A DNA stretch of 6,760 nt. It comes from Chitinophagaceae bacterium. GTDB taxonomy: Bacteria; Bacteroidota; Bacteroidia; Chitinophagales; Chitinophagaceae. Positions 1 to 5,200 of the stretch are shown here, one piece after another. Below the pieces are notes generated by a model. The model made no database searches. It was not told the DNA's origin and was given only the letters and a program-made list of their open reading frames with translations. Positions within the stretch are counted from its first letter, which is position 1, and each line of letters opens with the position of its first letter. The position numbers were made by a program, and so were the translations under genes. Where the stretch lies: contig DPWF01000347.1 of assembly GCA_003526435.1 (NCBI GenBank), positions 13,419 to 20,178 on the forward strand, read 5' to 3'.

Positions 1-1257
1 GCTTTCAGGATCATTTGCTTTGATGGATTCTATTTCCCGTGTAAAATCAGTATTATTATTGTCTCTGTTATAATTATTAGTCAGCAATTCTGATACAATA
101 GTACTCTGAGGAAATTGCTGTTTTAGTTCTTTTGCAATCTGTGTTGATTCATAACGTTTATCGTTATGTTTATATACATATGCCAGCATAAGCTGGTCTG
201 TAAAACTTAATTTTCCCTGTCTCTTTTTTTGTTCAAAAAAAATTTCCGCGAAAAAAGGATAACGGGTAACAGAATATGGAACGGCCTTATTATAAGGCAT
301 CGGTTGATGGTTCCCTGAAAGGTTTGTGATCAATTGATCATTCATATCTGCAAAACGCAACATAAAGTTAGCGCTGCTAATTTCACTTGCCCCAATCTGC
401 ACCAGAATACGATTGGCCCCTTTTTGTAACTTCACCCCTGCTGCATACACATCTAAATCTGTATTTCTTTCCTCTTCTTCACTTACCACCAAAAAATCAT
501 TGATCCATACTTTTACAGACCCTGATACACCTAATAACATTTTCACTTCCTGATCTTTATCACTCTCAACAAAGCTTTGCGAATAAATAATAGCATTGGT
601 TACATCAAAATGATAGATCAGATCGAGCCATCTGTCGTTACGTGCATCAGGAATATTGAACCAATATACCGGTGCACCTGTATTATTTTTAAACTGGTAA
701 GCCAACTCAGGATGATTGAGTGCACCATAATCTTTATTAAAGCCACTTGCTGAAGTATTGTCAAAGCTGCCTACACTAGACCAGTTGCGTATATCAGCAA
801 AGCTATTATACTTTTTTTTTGCAGTAGAAAAATCCTGACGATACTCAGCAGCTTGTGCAATATTATCTGTTGCCATCGCCTTTATCGACAACGGTGCTTT
901 TGGATCGTCTATCATGTACTGCATTATTTTATTACGCAGAACCATAGACGCTTGGTTGTATACATTAAACAATCCTGTGTTCCATAGTGCATAAACATAT
1001 GGGTAAGGTTGCGGTGCCTTTTTGAAGAAACGGTCAAAGTGCTGTAGTGCCTCATCATAGTGCTCATTACTCAATTCCATGATTGTATACAATAATTCAG
1101 CTTGATCCTCACTCTTATTCGATCGGATCATAGACTCCAGTTGCAATTTTGTCTCCTCGCGTTTGTTCTGATTCAACAATGCGATAACAGCATCCACATC
1201 CTGGGCATAGCTCACTGAACCAACCAATAACAAAAAAAATATAATCCTGCTTAGCAT
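1..1257 (-). CDS. Exported repeat protein, N-terminal part (DUF3857/transglutaminase-like family suspected); 3' end off window
   Basis: The minus-strand frame stays open from ATG at 1257 to the left edge, giving 419 residues without a stop. Residues 1-18 form a signal peptide: a short charged start (MLSR), a hydrophobic run, and a likely cut after SYA before Gln19. There is no lipobox Cys, so the protein is probably periplasmic or surface-exposed. Residues 20-150 look helical and TPR-like (for example HYDEALQHFDRFFKKAPQP). Residues about 170-310 look like a beta-sandwich of the kind seen in sugar-binding or PA14-like modules, with LGVSGSVKVWIND at 242-254 and LQKGANRILVQIG at 277-289. Residues about 339-419 return to TPR-like helices (QLMLAYVYKHNDKRYES). 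From memory, this order resembles the N-terminal part of long Bacteroidota proteins that carry DUF3857 and a transglutaminase core further on. That core would lie outside the window, so the family call is inference. The ATG was chosen because the signal peptide follows directly. The gene is divergent from holB. Confidence 0.8.
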   Translation of the reverse strand, partial: MLSRIIFFLLLVGSVSYAQDVDAVIALLNQNKREETKLQLESMIRSNKSEDQAELLYTIMELSNEHYDEALQHFDRFFKKAPQPYPYVYALWNTGLFNVYNQASMVLRNKIMQYMIDDPKAPLSIKAMATDNIAQAAEYRQDFSTAKKKYNSFADIRNWSSVGSFDNTSASGFNKDYGALNHPELAYQFKNNTGAPVYWFNIPDARNDRWLDLIYHFDVTNAIIYSQSFVESDKDQEVKMLLGVSGSVKVWINDFLVVSEEEERNTDLDVYAAGVKLQKGANRILVQIGASEISSANFMLRFADMNDQLITNLSGNHQPMPYNKAVPYSVTRYPFFAEIFFEQKKRQGKLSFTDQLMLAYVYKHNDKRYESTQIAKELKQQFPQSTIVSELLTNNYNRDNNNTDFTREIESIKANDPES

Positions 1258-1336
1258 AAATGAAAAAATGTTTAATTGTAAAATAAAGTAAATCAGCTTA
1301 AAAAACATTGTTTCGTTTCGTTGATTTTTTTCCACT

Positions 1337-1366
1337 CTTAAATACTGTTCTGTATTATTAAACAAG
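1337..1366 (-). promoter_or_regulatory. Weak Bacteroidota-type promoter candidate for the exported protein gene
   Basis: Read on the minus strand, CTTG (1366-1363) is followed after 18 bases by TATTTAAG (1344-1337). The second element matches the TAnnTTTG -7 consensus at four of six fixed bases, and TTG resembles the -33 element. Transcription would begin near 1330 and give a leader of about 70 bases before the ATG at 1257. The match is partial and could be chance in AT-rich DNA. Confidence 0.22.
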
Positions 1367-1479
1367 AGTCACTGATGCAGTTTACTGTTCGGGCAACATA
1401 CAGTAACTCAATAAATGGATATATTAATATTCCTTCCTTTTACAGGTTGCTGTGCAAAACTCCTTTCGTTTACAACATC

Positions 1480-1487
1480 TATCTTTC
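1480..1487 (+). promoter_or_regulatory. holB: Possible -7 promoter box for holB
   Basis: TATCTTTC at 1480-1487 matches the Bacteroidota -7 box TAnnTTTG at all fixed positions except the last. It would place transcription start near 1494, about 30 bases before the holB ATG. No convincing TTTG -33 element lies 19-21 bases upstream (the sequence there is GCAAAAC), so support is one-sided. A TTGACA at 1495-1500 has no suitably spaced partner. Confidence 0.25.
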
Positions 1488-1525
1488 AATTTTATTGACA
1501 CAGTTACCTTACTTTCGTTTTCTTC

Positions 1526-2725
1526 ATGCAGTTTAAAGACATCATAGGACAATATGCCGTTAAGCAACACCTGGCTGAAATGGTACAACACAACCGGCTG
1601 AGTCATGCTTTGCTGTTTCTTGGCAAAGAAGGTAGCGGAGCTTTGCCACTGGCGCTTGCGTTTGCGCAATTGGTAGTATGTCAACCAGCTGTCTCAGAAC
1701 CTGTTGCCGATTTATTCGGCGGATTTACACCCATGCAATCCGGCCCTACCTATATTGGACCTGATGAAATCAGTTCACAGTCTTCATTTGGCAGGGCAGA
1801 ACAACTCATTCATCCTGATCTGCATTTTTCTTATCCTGTTATTCCCCGCAAATCGGGGGACAAACCCATCAGCACCGATTATATCAGCGAATGGAGGGAG
1901 TTTATTCAGCAATACCCTTATGGTAATGTATATGATTGGTTACAGTTTATAGGCGCCGAAAACAAACAGGGTAATATAACAGCACACGAGTGTAATGATA
2001 TTATTCATAAACTGAGTCTGAAGAGTTTTGAAAGCGAATACAAAGTGCTTGTTTTATGGATGCCCGAATACCTGGGTAAAGAAGGTAATAAATTACTCAA
2101 GCTGATTGAAGAGCCTCCACCCAATACCCTTTTTATATTGGTGGCCGAAAATGATGAGCAGATTCTTCCCACCATCCTCAGCCGCTGTCAACTGGTGAAA
2201 ATTCCAGTGCCCGATGATAAGGAAATTGAAGATGCACTAATGAACAGGGCCAAAGCCAGTCCGGAAACAGCCCGCCAGATAGCAGCCATTGCTGAGGGCA
2301 ATTACCGGGAAGCGCTTCAATTATTACAACACGCCGAAGAGGACTGGCAAAGCCTGCTTCGCGAATGGCTGAATGCCACTTTAAAAGGTGGTCCATTGGC
2401 TCAGATCAAATTCACGGCCGAAATCAGTGAACTGGGGAGAGAAAAGCAGAAACAGTTTCTTCGCTATTTTAACCACCTGCTGGAAACCAGCATCAGGATC
2501 AGGGTTTTGGGTAATGACAAAGTGCATGCCGGCGACCAGGAACGTGATTTTGCAGTGAGACTCAACAAAATAGCTTCGGTAAGTCAGCAACAGGCCATTA
2601 TTGAAGAACTAGACAGGGCTTCCTATTATATTGAACGAAACGCCAATGCCAAAATGCTGTTCCAGGCCCTTACTTTGAAACTCTACCACATCATTCAGAA
2701 CAAAACCCTAATTTTGAACGGATAG
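1526..2725 (+). CDS. holB: DNA polymerase III subunit delta prime (clamp loader)
   Basis: This 399-residue protein is the delta-prime subunit of the replicative clamp loader, which works with the gamma/tau subunits and delta to load the sliding clamp onto primed DNA. The N-terminus MQFKDIIGQ and the RLSHALLFLG segment (24-33) are typical of the AAA+ fold. The P-loop position reads GKEGSGAL (33-40) and lacks the Lys and Ser/Thr needed for nucleotide binding, as is usual for this non-ATPase subunit. HPDLHFSYP (96-104), KLLKLIEEPPPNTLFIL (189-205) and the SRC motif (219-221) that supplies the trans arginine finger are all present. The C-terminal helical collar follows from about residue 235. Of the four Cys that normally bind zinc after the P-loop, only Cys52 remains; residues 53-92 are a Cys-free linker. 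The start is set by alignment of MQFKDIIGQ with the family as I recall it. The gene is divergent from the exported protein gene and 254 bases ahead of ricT. Confidence 0.93.
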   Translation: MQFKDIIGQYAVKQHLAEMVQHNRLSHALLFLGKEGSGALPLALAFAQLVVCQPAVSEPVADLFGGFTPMQSGPTYIGPDEISSQSSFGRAEQLIHPDLHFSYPVIPRKSGDKPISTDYISEWREFIQQYPYGNVYDWLQFIGAENKQGNITAHECNDIIHKLSLKSFESEYKVLVLWMPEYLGKEGNKLLKLIEEPPPNTLFILVAENDEQILPTILSRCQLVKIPVPDDKEIEDALMNRAKASPETARQIAAIAEGNYREALQLLQHAEEDWQSLLREWLNATLKGGPLAQIKFTAEISELGREKQKQFLRYFNHLLETSIRIRVLGNDKVHAGDQERDFAVRLNKIASVSQQQAIIEELDRASYYIERNANAKMLFQALTLKLYHIIQNKTLILNG

Positions 2726-2979
2726 TTCCCCCCTGAGGCGGGATTAGAGAAAATGAGGGGTTAGGTATGTGCGGCTGATTTGTTATTGCTTAGTGCTATT
2801 CATTATAATTATGGCAAGGCTCATGTTTAGTTACCGGGATACATCATCGTAATACACTGATCATCAGCGATCGGGACGTTGAAGTGAGTGACACAACCAT
2901 AGCCACATAGCAATACTACAGCCTGTACACAATAATCTTTCCCTGTTTTAGTTATTAACCTGATTAATGTATTAATGAT

Positions 2980-4359
2980 ATGGGATGTGGATCTTGTGGC
3001 ACGGGTAAACCGAACGGATGTAAAAGTAATGGCGGTTGCAGTACAGGTGGCTGTAACAGGCTGAACGTGCATGACTGGCTCCTGAATCTGCCTTTCAGTG
3101 ATCCTGAGAGTTCCTGTAAAGTAGTAGAAGTGAGCTTTAAACAGGGCAGCCGCAAAGAATTTTTCCGGAATACAACCTTGCAGTTTTTTGAAAAAGGCGA
3201 TTATGTGTCTGTAGAAGGCGTAAGTGGTTTCGATGTAGGCGAAATCAGTCTTACCGGCGAGCTGGTACGTATTCAGATGAAGAAAAAGGGCGTTGATGAA
3301 GGCAATCCCGAAATGAAAAAAATCTTACGACGCAGTACTGAGAGAGATCTTGAAAGTTTTAATATCAGTAAGGCACGTGAAAAAGAAATGCTGGCCCGGA
3401 GCCGTGCGATGGCACGTGTACTGAACCTCCAAATGAAACTGAGTGAAGTGGAAGTACAGGCTGATGGTAAAAAAGCTACATTCTTTTATACTGCCGATGA
3501 CCGGGTTGATTTTCGTGAACTCATCAAACAATATGCTTCCGATTTTAAAGTAAAAGTAGAAATGCGGCAGATTGGTATTCGCCAGGAAGCTGCCAAGGTT
3601 GGAGGCATAGGTAGTTGTGGACGCGAACTTTGTTGCAGTACCTGGTTACACGATTTCAAGAGTGTGAATACCACCGCTGCCCGTTACCAGAATTTATCGA
3701 TTAACCAAACCAAGTTAAGTGGCCAGTGTGGTCGTTTGAAATGTTGTTTGAATTATGAACTGGATACTTATCTTGATGCGCTTCAGCATTTCCCTGATTA
3801 TGCCGATCAATTAGATACGGTTATGGGAACCGCCTACCTCATTAAAAAAGATATTTTCAAGAACCTGATGTGGTATGTATTACCCAACAACACCAAACAT
3901 TATCCGCTTACCATTCAACGTGTAAAAGAAATAAAAAGATTAAATCAGCAGGGACAAAAGGTTGACGAGCTTCAGCCGGTTGAAGTAACCAGCAGTAAAC
4001 CAAAAGAAGTAGAGCCTGCTTTTGTGGATGTTGTTGGACAAATTAGTCTGCGTAGCCTGGAGCGTAATGACAAGAAAAGAAAAGACCAGCAACGGAATGA
4101 TAGAAGAAGCAGTCAGCCACAAGGACCCAGACCGCAAGGTAACAGGGAACAAGGCAACCGACCCAACCAGCATCAGGGGCAAAAACCTCAAGGTAACAGA
4201 GAACAGGGTGGCAGGCCTCCTCAGCAAGGTCCGAGACCAGCTCAGGGGCAAAGAAATCAGGGACCAAGGCCTGAGAGAAACAGACCAGCGCAAGGAGGAC
4301 CAAGACCTCAGGGTAACAAGGAGCAAACTGGTGAGCAGGGAGCGAAACCGCAGGAATAA
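2980..4359 (+). CDS. ricT: RicT/YaaT-like PSP1-domain protein with Cys-rich N-terminus and Q/R/G/P-rich tail
   Basis: This 459-residue protein belongs to the PSP1/RicT (YaaT) family. In Bacillus, RicT acts with RicA and RicF as an Fe-S complex that affects RNase Y-dependent mRNA maturation, sporulation and competence; the role in Bacteroidota is less clear. Residues 1-25 contain Cys3, 6, 14, 20 and 25 in a Gly/Ser-rich stretch, a Bacteroidota-style extension as I recall. The PSP1 domain covers roughly residues 100-205. It is followed by GGIGSCGRELCC (208-219) and SGQCGRLKCCLNYE (247-260), the two signature Cys modules: Cys213, 218, 219 and Cys250, 255, 256. A basic region begins near residue 362, and from about 379 a disordered tail rich in Gln, Arg, Gly, Pro and Asn runs to the end. 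The start at 2980 is the only ATG after the in-frame stop at 2965-2967. No RicA or RicF partner is in the window. As I recall, holB, this gene and gldH are often adjacent in Bacteroidota; gldH is absent here. Confidence 0.9.
   Translation: MGCGSCGTGKPNGCKSNGGCSTGGCNRLNVHDWLLNLPFSDPESSCKVVEVSFKQGSRKEFFRNTTLQFFEKGDYVSVEGVSGFDVGEISLTGELVRIQMKKKGVDEGNPEMKKILRRSTERDLESFNISKAREKEMLARSRAMARVLNLQMKLSEVEVQADGKKATFFYTADDRVDFRELIKQYASDFKVKVEMRQIGIRQEAAKVGGIGSCGRELCCSTWLHDFKSVNTTAARYQNLSINQTKLSGQCGRLKCCLNYELDTYLDALQHFPDYADQLDTVMGTAYLIKKDIFKNLMWYVLPNNTKHYPLTIQRVKEIKRLNQQGQKVDELQPVEVTSSKPKEVEPAFVDVVGQISLRSLERNDKKRKDQQRNDRRSSQPQGPRPQGNREQGNRPNQHQGQKPQGNREQGGRPPQQGPRPAQGQRNQGPRPERNRPAQGGPRPQGNKEQTGEQGAKPQE
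4114..4356 (+). repeat. ricT: Imperfect coding repeats for the Q/R/G/P/N-rich tail of RicT
   Basis: The last 80 or so codons of ricT are low complexity and built from variants of PQGNREQG and GPRPQG. Clear copies of the longer unit lie at 4132-4155, 4186-4209 and 4306-4329 (PQGNREQG, PQGNREQG, PQGNKEQT). The copies differ mostly at synonymous third positions, so they look old and selected rather than freshly slipped. The tail would be disordered and positively charged, in keeping with RNA or ribosome contact, which is inference. Confidence 0.8.
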
Positions 4360-4385
4360 AAGAAACTTATACCAAGCTATTCATG

Positions 4386-4420
4386 AAAGCTGCCATTTTT
4401 CAATGGCGGCTTTTTTATTT
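4386..4420 (+). terminator. Rho-independent terminator after ricT
   Basis: AAAGCTGCCAT (4386-4396) pairs with ATGGCGGCTTT (4403-4413) through 11 positions with a single G-U wobble around a TTTTCA loop. The 3' arm runs directly into TTTTTTATTTTATT. It lies 26 bases after the ricT stop and separates ricT from the next gene. Confidence 0.9.
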
Positions 4421-4488
4421 TATTGCGTTAAATACGGTGAAAAAACACCTGAATTTTCAAACTGCGCGTGGTGCGGATAGGTGTGCTA

Positions 4489-4496
4489 TAAGTTTG
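4489..4496 (+). promoter_or_regulatory. Consensus -7 box directly before the DUF6934-type gene
   Basis: TAAGTTTG at 4489-4496 is an exact match to the Bacteroidota -7 consensus TAnnTTTG. It ends four bases before the ATG at 4501, so a transcript from it would start at or very near the start codon and have almost no leader. The -33 region is poor: GTG at 4468-4470 stands where TTG would be expected, with a slightly short spacer of 18 bases. Because a terminator lies upstream, some local promoter is needed. The match could still be chance. Confidence 0.35.
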
Positions 4497-4500
4497 TGGG

Positions 4501-4965
4501 ATGCTAAAAGATTACTATCCATATGAGGCCAATGCCGGGCTTACCAGTTTCAAATTTACCAGTATGGTTAAAGGAAGAAAAATTAATAAGGTAGTCAACT
4601 TTACTAAGCTGGTTTCCATAGGTGAGCATATCTATAATTTAGCATTTGGTGATTATGACGAAAATGAATGTAAAATTGAAGTCTTTGTTGTATCGAATAA
4701 TGGTGATAGAGATAAAATGTTGAATACTGTTGCGTTAACCGTATTGGATTTTTTTGAAGCACATCCTGATAGTGTTTTCATTGCAAGAGGAAGCACTCCG
4801 TCCAGGACACGATTGTATCAGATGGGAATTAATAAAAATCTCGACATCATTACAACGAGGCTTGATGTGTTTGGGTTTAACCAATATAAATGGGAAAAAT
4901 TTCAATCAAATATTAACTATGAATCCTTTTATGTCACAAAAAGAAATAGTAGTTTCACACTATAA
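4501..4965 (+). CDS. DUF6934-type protein of unknown function
   Basis: This 154-residue soluble protein has no signal peptide or membrane segment. From memory it matches the DUF6934 group of short Bacteroidota proteins, whose function is not known to me. Features I associate with that group are a Tyr-rich start (DYYPYEANAG), a GRKINKVVNF strand (25-34), YNLAFGD (45-51), NNGDRDKMLNTVA (67-79), a strand leading into ARGSTPSRTRLYQMGI (95-110) and VFGF (123-126). The basic GSTPSRTRLY segment is the most distinctive part and could bind a phosphate or nucleic acid, which is speculation. An in-frame stop at 4489-4491 and no other upstream start make ATG 4501 the only good choice. Three sampled 60-base lines are about 28-33% GC against 45-48% in ricT, which suggests a different history. 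It is followed 13 bases later by a small gene in the next frame. Confidence 0.8.
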   Translation: MLKDYYPYEANAGLTSFKFTSMVKGRKINKVVNFTKLVSIGEHIYNLAFGDYDENECKIEVFVVSNNGDRDKMLNTVALTVLDFFEAHPDSVFIARGSTPSRTRLYQMGINKNLDIITTRLDVFGFNQYKWEKFQSNINYESFYVTKRNSSFTL

Positions 4966-4978
4966 AAAATCTAAGAAT

Positions 4979-5143
4979 ATGGCTAAAAATAGTTTACCGC
5001 AAGGGAAGCATATTATTCAGGCCAAGATCAGCAACAATGTTCCCGATCTTAGTGAGCATCCTTTTTTTGTTGAAAAGAAAGAAGCCGTCATTGCCTTTCT
5101 TACACAACATCCACTACCCGATCATTTGTTTTCCAAAAAATAA
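4979..5143 (+). CDS. Small hypothetical protein paired with the DUF6934-type gene
   Basis: The 54-residue frame starting MAKNSLPQGK begins 13 bases after the upstream stop and ends at TAA 5141-5143, inside the terminator stem. It has a basic N-terminal third, a central DLSEHPFFVEKKEAVIAFL helix-like stretch (24-41) and a HPLPDHLF ending (44-51). An in-frame ATG at 4931 would add 16 residues and overlap the upstream gene by 35 bases; I prefer 4979 because it needs no overlap. I do not recognise the family with certainty. I have an impression of similar small proteins next to DUF6934 genes, with a HPFF...FL...NPLP pattern. Tight spacing and no terminator between the two argue for co-transcription. 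A toxin-antitoxin-like or regulator-partner relation is possible but not shown. Confidence 0.6.
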   Translation: MAKNSLPQGKHIIQAKISNNVPDLSEHPFFVEKKEAVIAFLTQHPLPDHLFSKK

Positions 5144-5179
5144 AATAAGGCTACCAACTACGGTAGCCTTATTTTATTT
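5138..5179. terminator. Bidirectional terminator between convergent genes
   Basis: An 18 bp perfect stem (5138-5155 with 5162-5179) surrounds the six-base loop AACTAC. The core is AAGGCTACC / GGTAGCCTT and the outer part is A on the left and T on the right. It therefore presents a GC core followed by a T-rich tract on either strand. It can end the DUF6934-type unit on the plus strand and the oligoendopeptidase on the minus strand. The stop codon of the small gene (5141-5143) lies within the left arm. Confidence 0.93.
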
Positions 5180-5200
5180 CATTCATTTTTCACCCTCTTC

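Noticed and set aside
1424..1684. An 86-codon minus-strand open frame across the holB start
   Set aside because: It overlaps the conserved holB N-terminus in antisense, has a Lys/Arg/Cys-heavy composition unlike any family I know, and has no promoter or homology signal.
2827..3072. An 81-codon minus-strand frame covering the holB-ricT spacer
   Set aside because: Part is antisense to the Cys-rich start of ricT, giving Thr-rich nonsense; the spacer part has no recognisable motif.
4022..4480. A 152-codon plus-strand frame overlapping the ricT tail
   Set aside because: It is an out-of-frame reading of the low-complexity repeats and runs straight through the strong terminator at 4386-4420.
4436..4484. 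Short inverted repeats GGTG-A6-CACC and ACACCT...AGGTGT before the DUF6934-type gene
   Set aside because: Arms of 4-6 bp with a long second loop are expected by chance; not enough to call an operator or riboswitch.
4754..4978. A longer N-terminus for the small gene after the DUF6934-type gene
   Set aside because: The frame is open back to 4754, but that part lies inside the DUF6934-type gene in another frame and its sequence looks like a shadow; starts at 4979 or 4931 are far more plausible.
4901..5143. DUF6934-type gene and small gene as one protein split by a frameshift
   Set aside because: The first protein ends at about the length and position (YESFYVTKR) I expect for its family, so a natural stop followed by a separate small gene is simpler.
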